A DNA stretch of 64,000 nucleotides, from the NCBI GenBank assembly GCA_963851385.1, contig CAWKPE010000032.1, positions 1 through 64,000 of the forward strand, read 5' to 3'. Made by a program: the position numbers and the translations under genes. This DNA comes from CAWEFA01 sp963851385. Lineage in GTDB: Bacteria > Bacteroidota > Bacteroidia > Bacteroidales > DTGW01. The notes beneath the pieces are model-generated. The model searched no databases, had not been told where the DNA came from, and saw only the letters and a list, made by a program, of their open reading frames with translations. Positions 57,474-64,000 of the stretch are shown in pieces. Numbering within the stretch: the stretch's first letter is position 1; every line of letters begins with the position of its first letter.

Positions 57474-58329
57474 CAAAAAAATTATTTGGTTAGCTTCATA
57501 TCCAAAATCGGGAAATACCTGGTTCAGAATTTTTTTATCCAATCTTTTCTCTTCTAAAGATGAACCGGCTGACATAAACGATCTTCAGGATACGACAATT
57601 GCAAGTAACAGGCAATTATTTGATGATACAACCGGGTTAAGTTCTGCCGATTTGACTATGGCTGAAATTGAAAAATTGCGTCCTTATGTTTATGACAACA
57701 TTGCAAAGAAAACAGAAAATCCTGTCTTTTTGAAAATTCATGATGCGTTTATTCTTACATCTGAAGGCATACCTCTGGTTTCTGAAAATGCCAGCATAAA
57801 AGCAATTTATTTCATTCGCAATCCGCTGGATGTTGCAGTATCTTTTGCTCATCACCTGAACGTAACCGTTGAAAAAACCGTAGCTATTATGTGCAATGAA
57901 GAATATGCTTTTTGCAATCGTACTGACAGACTGCATAACCAACTTGAGCAACGATTGTTTTCATGGAGCAGTCATGTAAAAAGCTGGACTACTCAGTCTC
58001 TATTACCAATTAAGGTTCTACGTTATGAAGACATGCTTTCGGACACTTTAAAAATTTTCAATGAAGCAATTGAATTTGCTGATTTGAAATTTTCCAATGA
58101 AGCCATCCAAAAAGCTATAAAATTCAGTGAATTTAAAGAACTTCAAAAACAAGAAATCAGCAAAGGGTTCAAAGAAAAGGCTCCGGTACCAGAATTGTTT
58201 TTTCGCAAAGGTTTAAGTGGCACTTGGCATAAAGAATTACCTGAAAATTGTGTAAAAAAAATAATTGAACGTCATTCAGAAATTATGAGAAAGTTTGGTT
58301 ATTTGGATGATAAAGGAAATCCGATTTAA
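57463..58329 (+). CDS. Sulfotransferase of the lasso tailoring operon
   Basis: 288 residues with PAPS-dependent sulfotransferase motifs: the 5'-phosphosulfate loop ASYPKSGNTWFRIFLSN near the N-terminus, and the 3'-phosphate site YFIRNPLDVAVSFAHH. FLKIHDAF supplies a probable catalytic His, and IKVLRYEDMLSD is family-typical. It overlaps the kinase gene by 11 nt and precedes the RRE and protease genes, so its target is probably the same peptide. The core has Tyr, Ser and Thr as possible acceptors. The acceptor is not determinable from sequence. Confidence 0.85.
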   Translation: MENNKKIIWLASYPKSGNTWFRIFLSNLFSSKDEPADINDLQDTTIASNRQLFDDTTGLSSADLTMAEIEKLRPYVYDNIAKKTENPVFLKIHDAFILTSEGIPLVSENASIKAIYFIRNPLDVAVSFAHHLNVTVEKTVAIMCNEEYAFCNRTDRLHNQLEQRLFSWSSHVKSWTTQSLLPIKVLRYEDMLSDTLKIFNEAIEFADLKFSNEAIQKAIKFSEFKELQKQEISKGFKEKAPVPELFFRKGLSGTWHKELPENCVKKIIERHSEIMRKFGYLDDKGNPI

Positions 58330-58365
58330 CAGAGGTAATATAAACCTGAAAAATTATAAAACAGC

Positions 58366-58495
58366 AAATTTCAAATTACAAAACCTGATAAATTCAAAAT
58401 TTGAAAATATTCAAATCACAAAATATTATTATTGTTTTGAATTCATAAGATTGATTTATTTTTATTTGAAATTTGAATATTGCAATTTGGAATTT
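58366..58495. repeat. AT-rich imperfect inverted repeat inside the lasso operon
   Basis: AAATTTCAAATTACAAA at the left and TTGCAATTTGGAATTT at the right are inverted relatives, with more CAAA/TTTG words between. It looks like a MITE-like dispersed repeat inserted between the sulfotransferase and B1 genes. The overlapping 72-codon frame (58295-58513) is a by-product. Confidence 0.55.
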
Positions 58496-58536
58496 CTAGT
58501 TGTTATAAAATAAAATTCATATTAAATTTTCATCTA

Positions 58537-58818
58537 ATGAATGAAATTAATAATCAAAGCATAATCAGCAGGCAAACAGAAATTGTTTTCAATAAACTTG
58601 ATGATGAAATTGTGATGATGAGTATTAAGAATGGAGAATATTATGGACTTGATAACATTGGTTCGAGAATTTGGGAAATTATTGAAAAGCCGGTTTCATT
58701 TAATCAAATTATTATTATTCTGAAAGAAGAATTTGATGTAACTGAAGAGAAATGCACAATAGATGTTAAAGAATTTCTTGGCATGCTCGAGATAAAGAAT
58801 TTAATAAAGATTAGTTAA
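58537..58818 (+). CDS. PqqD-like RiPP recognition element (lasso B1)
   Basis: 93 residues starting at the ATG at 58537; the longer frame from 58480 begins inside the AT-rich repeat and is rejected. The PqqD/RRE fold is shown by the strand pair DDEIVMMSIKNGEYYGLDNI, then GSRIWEIIEKP and the helices FNQIIIILKEEFDVTEE and DVKEFLGMLEIKNLI. Such proteins bind the precursor leader, here presumably the W-x-x-P-x-L motif at 21232-21399, and pass it to the protease. The stop overlaps the B2 start (TAATG), so the two are coupled. Confidence 0.87.
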   Translation: MNEINNQSIISRQTEIVFNKLDDEIVMMSIKNGEYYGLDNIGSRIWEIIEKPVSFNQIIIILKEEFDVTEEKCTIDVKEFLGMLEIKNLIKIS

Positions 58819-59258
58819 TGCTTACAACAGCAATAGTAAAATTTTTCCGCTTATCAGTAGAAGAAAAAAAATTGTTCTTTAAAGCGGTTCAATTAGCGTT
58901 ATGGGCAAGATTAAATACAACTTTCCGATCATCAAACAGGGTTGTCAGATTATTGGGTACGGCACATAAGGAATCTTATTATAATGCTTATAATACCGAT
59001 GATTCGATTGTAAATAAAACATACCGGGCTATGCGGCGTAGTTCAGTTTATCTTCCTTTTAAACAAAAATGTCTTATAGATGCTATTGTTGTAAAAAAAA
59101 TGTTAAAAAAGTATGGTATTGATTCAACTTTATATTTGGGCGTTTCCAAAGATGCAAAGAATAAACTTGTTGCCCATGCCTGGCTTCGCTATGGCAACTT
59201 TATTATTGTTGGGAAGAAAGGAACTGAAAAATATGTCGCATTGGAATGGTTTACTTAA
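58818..59258 (+). CDS. Lasso-peptide leader peptidase (B2, transglutaminase-like)
   Basis: 146 residues of the transglutaminase-like lasso B2 family. The catalytic Cys85 is in PFKQKCLIDAIVVKKML and His120 in LVAHAWLRYGN, with YGIDSTLYLGVSK between, as in McjB-type proteins. An acidic third residue is not evident by eye. The N-terminal half (RLSVEEKKLFFKAVQLALWA) is the usual helical segment. It cleaves the leader once the RRE has bound it. It is translationally coupled to B1 and is the last gene before a terminator. No ABC transporter or cyclase follows; the cyclase is 34 kb away. Confidence 0.9.
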   Translation: MLTTAIVKFFRLSVEEKKLFFKAVQLALWARLNTTFRSSNRVVRLLGTAHKESYYNAYNTDDSIVNKTYRAMRRSSVYLPFKQKCLIDAIVVKKMLKKYGIDSTLYLGVSKDAKNKLVAHAWLRYGNFIIVGKKGTEKYVALEWFT

Positions 59259-59264
59259 AAAATA

Positions 59265-59288
59265 AAGCCGTGATAGGAACCACGGCTT
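59265..59288 (+). terminator. Terminator of the lasso tailoring operon
   Basis: AAGCCGTG (59265-59272) pairs with CACGGCTT (59281-59288) over an 8-nt loop; the following ATTAGTTGTTGTTT is only moderately T-rich. Confidence 0.7.
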
Positions 59289-59417
59289 ATTAGTTGTTGT
59301 TGTTTAGTTAGTAATTAGTTTGGCAGTAAAAAACATTAGCCAAATAACTCAGGATAATAGTCAATTAATTTTATCCGGAATTTGAATATGCAATATAAAC
59401 AATTTTTTAATAAAATA

Positions 59418-60842
59418 TTATTTTTTTAAGAATTCTGCGAACCATATTCCAGAATTTTTTATTATCCTTTTTTGACTTGTGTGGTCAACATAAACTAGTC
59501 CAAACTTTGGATTATAACCTTCAACCCATTCAAAATTATCAAGCAAACTCCAGACAAAATAGCCGGTAACATTTATACCTTCCTGCTTGGCTTTGAGTAA
59601 ACTTTGTAAATAATCCTGGAAAAATTTGATTCTTTGCTGATCGTTAATCTTTCCGTCAATAATCTCATCTTTAAAAGCGACACCATTCTCTGTAATTATA
59701 AATTCCTTTACAGGATATTTTGAAAACTGTTTTAGCATCCGATACATCCCATCAGGATAAACTTCCCATTCCATTTCGGTCAACTGTACATGACGTTTTA
59801 TAGGCGGCACCTGGTTAGCCCATAACAAGGGAACAAGAAAACTAAAATCAGCAACAACCCTGTAATAATATTGCAAACCGAAGAAATCGAAATTGAATTT
59901 CATTTTTTCATCATCACCTGGTTTCATATATTTTTCAATCCTTTTAATAAAGTGAAGATCCTGGAAAGGATAACCCATCCCGACAGCAGGTTCAACAAAA
60001 AGCCTGTTCATGAATGCATCCAGTCGTTTGGCAGCTTTTGCATCTCTGTGTGATTTATGAAAAGGTTCTACAGGTGAACATGAGAAAGCATTACCAATGT
60101 TCGCATCTTTGACTTCATTCCGAAGCACTCTTCCGCCTTCAGCCTGGCATAGAACAGCATGATGTGCAGCCGGCAAAAAATTACTTAATCCTTTCAAACC
60201 CGGAGCATGATAACCTATTCCATAACCAAGCCCGACAAAACCCATGGGTTCATTTAAAACGATCCAATTTTTAATCCTATCACCAAATGATTTTGCGCAA
60301 AGTGAGGTATATTCTGAAAACCAGTTTACAATTTCCCTGTTAGTCCATCCTCCTTTATCTTCAAGAGCCTGTGGCAAATCCCAGTGATAAAGAGTAATCC
60401 AGGGTTCAATCCCTTTTTCAAGGCAACAGTCTATGACACGATTATAGAAATCTATTCCCTTTTGATTAATCTGGCCGGATCCGGACGGTAAAACCCGCGG
60501 CCATGAAATTGAAAAACGGTTAGCTCCAAAACCAAGTTGTTTTACAAAATCAATATCTTCTTCGTACCGATTGTAAAAATCACATGCTATGTCTGGAGTA
60601 GAACCATCTTTTATTTTATTACGTTTTCTACTGTACGTGTCCCAAATGGATGGACCTTTGCCATCAGCATCCCATGCGCCTTCAACCTGGACAGCTGCAG
60701 TTGAAACTCCCCACGTGAACTCACCAAAGTCTGAAGCTTTTAATAATGAATCAAAATATTTAGATAGTGCTTTTAATTTGCTTGATAAAACAAATGGCAA
60801 TAAACCAATACCAAAAAGTTTTAAAGCATCTCTCCTGTGCAT
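59418..60842 (-). CDS. Glycoside hydrolase family 1 beta-glucosidase, Tat-type signal
   Basis: 474 residues. The GH1 acid/base Glu is in WIVLNEPMGFV and the nucleophile in EFIITENGVAF. FTWGVSTAAVQVEGAW at the N-terminus and FSISWPRVLPSG are also GH1 signatures. The first residues (MHRRDALKLFGIGLLPFVL) resemble a twin-arginine signal, so periplasmic location is likely, whereas most GH1 enzymes are cytoplasmic. It hydrolyses beta-glucosides or galactosides; the substrate is not set by sequence. It is a single gene, convergent with the lasso operon. Confidence 0.93.
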   Translation of the reverse strand: MHRRDALKLFGIGLLPFVLSSKLKALSKYFDSLLKASDFGEFTWGVSTAAVQVEGAWDADGKGPSIWDTYSRKRNKIKDGSTPDIACDFYNRYEEDIDFVKQLGFGANRFSISWPRVLPSGSGQINQKGIDFYNRVIDCCLEKGIEPWITLYHWDLPQALEDKGGWTNREIVNWFSEYTSLCAKSFGDRIKNWIVLNEPMGFVGLGYGIGYHAPGLKGLSNFLPAAHHAVLCQAEGGRVLRNEVKDANIGNAFSCSPVEPFHKSHRDAKAAKRLDAFMNRLFVEPAVGMGYPFQDLHFIKRIEKYMKPGDDEKMKFNFDFFGLQYYYRVVADFSFLVPLLWANQVPPIKRHVQLTEMEWEVYPDGMYRMLKQFSKYPVKEFIITENGVAFKDEIIDGKINDQQRIKFFQDYLQSLLKAKQEGINVTGYFVWSLLDNFEWVEGYNPKFGLVYVDHTSQKRIIKNSGIWFAEFLKK

Positions 60843-60912
60843 ATTAATTGCTAAAATTTCCGGGCGTAAATATAAATTTTATTTGGTGAAGACCAACAAA
60901 AGAATAGATTCT

Positions 60913-61965
60913 TTAGCCTTTTTTTAAGGTAAAGGAAAATGTTGATCCTACTCCAAGAGCGCTGCGTACATTGATAGTTTGTTTATGCGATTCTATTATA
61001 TGTTTAACAATTGCCAATCCTAAGCCTGATCCTCCCTGATTGCGAGAGCGACTTTTATCCACTCTGTAAAAACGTTCAAAAAGTCGTGGGATGTATTTTT
61101 CTTCAATTCCAATACCATTGTCTGAAACTTCAGCCAAAATATTTTCATCCATGTCATAAAAGCTAAGTTTTGTCCTGCCTCCTTCATTTCCATATTTAAT
61201 AGAATTTTCTATTAAATTAGTCAGGACCTGACGAATTTTTTCTTTATCGGCATATACAAATACTTTACTATCTAATGAGATATTGTCGTGAAAACAGAAA
61301 GTAATATTCTTCTTTTTTGCTTTTGCTTCCAATAATTCGAAAACCTCGCGAGTAAGTGGAATTATATCAAAGACACATTGCTCAAGTTTTACTTCTCCAG
61401 ACTCTAGTTGAGAAATTATTTCTAAATCCTTAACTATATTTATCATTCTTTCGATATTCTTTTCTGATTTTTCAAGATAGTCACGATTGACTTTTGGATC
61501 ATCCATTGCTCCGTCTAAAAGAGTAAGAATATAACCTTGAATATTAAATATAGGAGTTTTCATTTCATGAGATACATTTCCTAAAAATTCTTTGCGATAA
61601 GATTCAAGTTTTTTAAGTTCATCTATTTCTTTCTTATGTTCTTCGGCCCAATCGGACACATCTTTACTTACTTTATTAATAATGTCTTCATGAAGATCAA
61701 CATTTTTGTCTTTCAATTCTTTTGGAACTTTAAGTGTGTGAATAGTCTTATAAATGATTTTTATTTTATCATAAATAAAACGTTGAATAATAAAAGAAAA
61801 GATAAAGTACGAGAGTATAAACACCGCTAAAGATGCAACTGTAAGTATGAGCCACTGAATATTGTTGTATATTAATAATTCTATAAGCAGAAAAATTACA
61901 GTACTGCATAAGGTAACGGCAACTGAACCAACTAACAATAATTTATATGGATTTGTCGATTTCAA
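60913..61965 (-). CDS. phoR: Phosphate-regulon sensor histidine kinase PhoR-like
   Basis: 350 residues: two N-terminal membrane helices (about 10-30 and 36-58) with almost no periplasmic loop, as in PhoR. HisKA has the phospho-acceptor His in FLGNVSHEMKTPIFNIQGY. The ATPase domain has NLIENSIKYGNEGG, SDNGIGIEEKYIPRLFERFY and GSGLGLAIVKHI. No PAS domain is evident. It pairs with the regulator upstream (62121-62810), separated by a 156-nt gap containing an 8-bp tandem array. With PhoU and PstB nearby it probably reports phosphate supply. Confidence 0.88.
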   Translation of the reverse strand: MKSTNPYKLLLVGSVAVTLCSTVIFLLIELLIYNNIQWLILTVASLAVFILSYFIFSFIIQRFIYDKIKIIYKTIHTLKVPKELKDKNVDLHEDIINKVSKDVSDWAEEHKKEIDELKKLESYRKEFLGNVSHEMKTPIFNIQGYILTLLDGAMDDPKVNRDYLEKSEKNIERMINIVKDLEIISQLESGEVKLEQCVFDIIPLTREVFELLEAKAKKKNITFCFHDNISLDSKVFVYADKEKIRQVLTNLIENSIKYGNEGGRTKLSFYDMDENILAEVSDNGIGIEEKYIPRLFERFYRVDKSRSRNQGGSGLGLAIVKHIIESHKQTINVRSALGVGSTFSFTLKKG

Positions 61966-61980
61966 GATAATTTATTAGAA

Positions 61981-62068
61981 TGTGCCAATGTGCCAATGTG
62001 CCAATGTGCCAATGTGCCAATGTGCCAATGTGCCAATGTGCCAATGTGCCAATGTGCCAATGTGCCAA
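61981..62068. repeat. Eleven tandem copies of an 8-bp repeat between phoB and phoR
   Basis: TGTGCCAA is repeated 11 times without error (88 nt) and then runs into TTTTTAATT. It sits 15 nt upstream of the phoR start, in the leader of that gene. As 8 is not a multiple of 3, copy-number change would shift any reading through it; here it would change promoter or ribosome-site spacing. Confidence 0.97.
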
Positions 62069-62120
62069 TTTTTAATTATAAACTTATTCTATATAAATTG
62101 ACTAATTGGCAAATTAGAAT

Positions 62121-62810
62121 TCATTCTTTAAATTCATATTTATATCCAACTCCTTTAATAGTTTTAATATTTTCTATTCCCAATTTTTCACGTAATTTAC
62201 GAATATGAACATCAATTGTTCTTTCGCCCACAATTACTTCGCTTGACCAGATTCTGGAAATAATTTGATCCCGCGTAAAAACAACATTGGGTTTGGAAGT
62301 AAGTAAAGAAAGCAATTCAAATTCTTTCCGTGGCAGAGAAAATTCTTTACCATTGGAATTAACAATGTATTTTTCTGAATCAATAGTTAATGTACCTAAG
62401 TTATATGCTGAAGATGGCTTGGAGCTTTCATTATGTCTGCGCAAAAGGGCATTTACTTTACTAGTAAGTAAGCGAGGTTTAATGGGCTTTGTAATATAAT
62501 CATCTGCCCCTGCCTCAAAACCTGCAATCTGTGAATAATCTTCATTGCGAGCAGTAAAAAATGTAATAATAGATTTATCCAGTGTTGATAAATGGCGCAG
62601 TTCACGGCAGGTTTCTATACCGTCCATTTCGGGCATCATCACATCCAGGATGATGAGGTGCGGTAGTTTTTCTTTTGCAATTTTAATAGCATCTCTGCCA
62701 TTATTTGCTGTCAGTACCTGGTAACCTTCTTTACGCAGGTTATAACCGACAAATTCAAGAATGTCATTCTCGTCATCAACTATTAGGATTATGTAATCAC
62801 TTGGTTCCAT
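62121..62810 (-). CDS. phoB: Phosphate-regulon response regulator PhoB-like
   Basis: 229 residues from the ATG at 62810, where EPSDYIILIVDDENDILEF opens the receiver; the ATG at 62834 adds eight unlikely residues. The phospho-acceptor Asp is in LIILDVMMPEMDGIE, with the conserved Thr region TFFTARNED and Lys in DYITKPIKP. The C-terminal winged helix (FSLPRKEFELLSLLTSKPN, GERTIDVHIRKLREKLG) is OmpR/PhoB-like. It should activate pst and other phosphate genes. It follows phoU by about 280 nt. Confidence 0.9.
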   Translation of the reverse strand: MEPSDYIILIVDDENDILEFVGYNLRKEGYQVLTANNGRDAIKIAKEKLPHLIILDVMMPEMDGIETCRELRHLSTLDKSIITFFTARNEDYSQIAGFEAGADDYITKPIKPRLLTSKVNALLRRHNESSKPSSAYNLGTLTIDSEKYIVNSNGKEFSLPRKEFELLSLLTSKPNVVFTRDQIISRIWSSEVIVGERTIDVHIRKLREKLGIENIKTIKGVGYKYEFKE

Positions 62811-62827
62811 AATATAAAGCCCACAAA

Positions 62828-62840
62828 CCCCCAAAGGGGG
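62828..62840. repeat. C/G palindrome upstream of phoB
   Basis: CCCCCAAAGGGGG hairpin, one of three related C-run/G-run palindromes around phoU (also 63063-63075 and 63798-63814). Confidence 0.7.
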
Positions 62841-62917
62841 GATTTAAAGACAAATTTAGATTAGTTATATTTCAAAAGCAATCAGTTTAAATGATTCTAA
62901 TTTGGTTCAGTTGCTCC

Positions 62918-62952
62918 AAACCTTCTAGCGGTTCAAAACTGCTTGAAGGTTT
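62918..62952. repeat. Inverted repeat between phoU and phoB
   Basis: AAACCTTCTAGCGGTT and AACTGCTTGAAGGTTT pair at 14 of 16 positions. It lies between phoU and phoB with no T tract, so it looks like a REP-type element rather than a terminator. Confidence 0.65.
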
Positions 62953-63062
62953 GCTTTCACAAACTTTGATTTAAAAAGTTATTATACTTAGATATAGTGT
63001 CTTTTACTTCTAAAATCAAAATTCATCAATACCTGTTCTGCATTCATTTTTATTTCTTTAAG

Positions 63063-63075
63063 CCCCCTTAGGGGG
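63063..63075. repeat. C/G palindrome downstream of phoU
   Basis: CCCCCTTAGGGGG, a perfect palindrome about 15 nt after the phoU stop (minus strand), related to the other C-run/G-run elements here. Confidence 0.7.
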
Positions 63076-63090
63076 TTTGGGTGCCTCTCA

Positions 63091-63780
63091 TCACTCAATT
63101 TCTTCCAGTTTTTCTTTTTTCTTTTTATGCCTGAGTACTTTTGCGTCAATATAAAAAACAATTTCTTCAGCAATATTTTTTGTCTGATCGCCAACCCTTT
63201 CCAATTTCCTGATCGTTGAGTGCAAATGTAAACAGTTGATTATTTCTTCGGGATTCTTCCGGATTAGTTTGGCAATTATTTCATCGGCCTCTTTATTTAC
63301 TTTGTCTAGAGAGATGTCACTTTTAAATATTTTTTTGATATTCTTGTGATCTTCACTTTCAAATGATTCAAGCGCAGTTGTTAACATATTTATTGATACG
63401 TTGAACATATCCGGCACTTGTGTTTTCTTAAGAATTTCTTCATCAAATGGTTTAGGTTTATCTGAACCGATAACTGATTTAACAATTGATTTGGCATAAT
63501 CTCCTATTCTCTCCAGGTCGTAGTTTATTCTCATAACTGCCAATACAAATCGTAAATCATTAGCCAGCGGGCTAAATAGTGCAAGTATATTCTCGCAATC
63601 CATATTAATTTTTAATTCAAAAGCATCTACCTGCTTTTCGCCGGCCATTACTTCGCATGCCAGATCTTTATCAAAGTTAATCAAAACTTCACGTGATTTT
63701 GAAAGCTGGTTAATTACCAGTGCCCACATTTCCAAAATGTCGGACTTAAGCTGTTTTAATTCAGTATCAAGGTGTGTCAT
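63091..63780 (-). CDS. phoU: Phosphate transport system regulator PhoU
   Basis: 229 residues, all helical, with two PhoU three-helix repeats. The metal-binding E/DxxxD-type segments are in RINYDLERIGDYAKSIVKSV and HSTIRKLERVGDQTKNIAEE. PhoU links the Pst transporter to PhoR and keeps the regulon off when phosphate is plentiful. It follows pstB (partial, 63915-64000) on the same strand. A Lys-rich tail (VLRHKKKKEKLEEIE) ends it. The order pstB-phoU-phoB-phoR supports a single phosphate-regulation locus. Confidence 0.93.
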   Translation of the reverse strand: MTHLDTELKQLKSDILEMWALVINQLSKSREVLINFDKDLACEVMAGEKQVDAFELKINMDCENILALFSPLANDLRFVLAVMRINYDLERIGDYAKSIVKSVIGSDKPKPFDEEILKKTQVPDMFNVSINMLTTALESFESEDHKNIKKIFKSDISLDKVNKEADEIIAKLIRKNPEEIINCLHLHSTIRKLERVGDQTKNIAEEIVFYIDAKVLRHKKKKEKLEEIE

Positions 63781-63797
63781 ATTGGAAGCCTCCCCAA

Positions 63798-63814
63798 CCC
63801 CTCCAAAGGAGGGG
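63798..63814. repeat. C/G palindrome between pstB and phoU
   Basis: CCCCTCCAAAGGAGGGG, a 7-bp stem with a 3-nt loop. A looser relative, CCCCCC with GGGTGATTTGGG, lies at 63884-63905. Confidence 0.75.
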
Positions 63815-63914
63815 CTTTTAAGTTTCTTTTATTTTATTTATATATTTATGTTCAACATTAAATTTTTTAATAATATCTTTAAGTCCCCCCTTCGGGTGAT
63901 TTGGGAACTTTTTC

Positions 63915-64000
63915 TTACCCAAACCGTCCCGTAATATAATTTTGTGTTCTCACATCTTTCGGATTTGTAAAGATAGTTTTGGTTTCTTCAAATTCTATCA
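63915..64000 (-). CDS. pstB: Phosphate ABC transporter ATP-binding protein PstB (C-terminal end)
   Basis: Only the last 28 or so codons are inside the window. The frame ends in IFTNPKDVRTQNYITGRFG and then TAA, which is the hallmark PstB C-terminus. The catalytic domain lies beyond the right edge. PstB powers high-affinity phosphate import, and the following phoU fits the usual pst operon order. Confidence 0.88.
   Translation of the reverse strand, partial: IEFEETKTIFTNPKDVRTQNYITGRFG

Noticed and set aside
58295..58513. 72-codon ORF between sulfotransferase and B1 as a second precursor
   Set aside because: It is the translation of an AT-rich inverted repeat, rich in Phe/Tyr/Leu/Lys, without leader motif or core-like end.
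61981..62068. CRISPR array
   Set aside because: Copies are 8 bp and directly adjacent without spacers; no cas genes are present.
61990..62208. Plus-strand ORF translating the tandem array as MCQCANVP repeats
   Set aside because: It is only the 8-bp array read through three frames, with no start context and no homology.

Overview
The window is AT-rich DNA from a member of the Bacteroidota. Three things point there: proteins with type IX secretion (T9SS) C-terminal sorting domains (type A at 3653-4912 and 14506-21216, type B at 43984-46629), a SprB-repeat giant adhesin, and an HmuY/TonB-receptor pair; several TTTG-N19/20-TAnnTTTG promoters also fit. KorAB (2-oxoglutarate:ferredoxin oxidoreductase) and a heterodimeric methylmalonyl-CoA mutase suggest anaerobic or microaerobic central metabolism. 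Most of the window is ordinary chromosome.

Layout. 0-8 kb: clpS, a TPR/PD40 lipoprotein, bcp, a secreted esterase-like protein, recA, a SpoIIE-type phosphatase. 8-14.3 kb: an S9 peptidase, korA-korB and acpH, of which the peptidase, korB and acpH are each broken by a +1 frameshift. 14.5-21.2 kb: a 2236-residue T9SS adhesin. 21.2-24.3 kb: an unlisted 55-residue RiPP precursor, an IS200-like transposase with its palindromes, and a lasso-type cyclase. 24.7-27.8 kb: a Reg_prop/SpoIIE signalling protein. 28.5-33 kb: mutA-mutB, separated by an S23/four-helix-bundle gene flanked by inverted repeats. 33-39.4 kb: a chemoreceptor and three tandem paralogous solute-binding lipoproteins with no transporter. 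39.8-43.8 kb: a YugP-like protease and a heme-uptake set (HmuY plus TonB receptor). 44-55 kb: a lamin-tail T9SS protein, asd, an HNH-like protein with a histone-H1-like tail, pabB/pabC, a TPR-caspase, ribD. 55-56.4 kb: prmC (three +1 frameshifts) and recX. 56.5-59.3 kb: HPr-kinase-like protein, sulfotransferase, PqqD-like RRE protein and lasso B2 protease. 59.4-64 kb: a GH1 glucosidase and pstB-phoU-phoB-phoR.

Main discovery candidate: a lasso-peptide pathway split over two loci about 32 kb apart. The precursor (21232-21399) and cyclase (22379-24280) are at one; the RRE protein, leader peptidase, kinase and sulfotransferase are at the other (56562-59258). The precursor has a WxxPxL leader motif, Thr at the expected -2 position, Asp at core positions 7 and 8, and a C-terminal Ser, the residue phosphorylated by kinases of the paeninodin type. 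No ABC exporter is visible. The precursor ends 15 nt before the giant adhesin gene.

Caution: six single-base disruptions in four conserved genes are all +1, so indel errors in the source sequence are likely and reading frames nearby should be checked.
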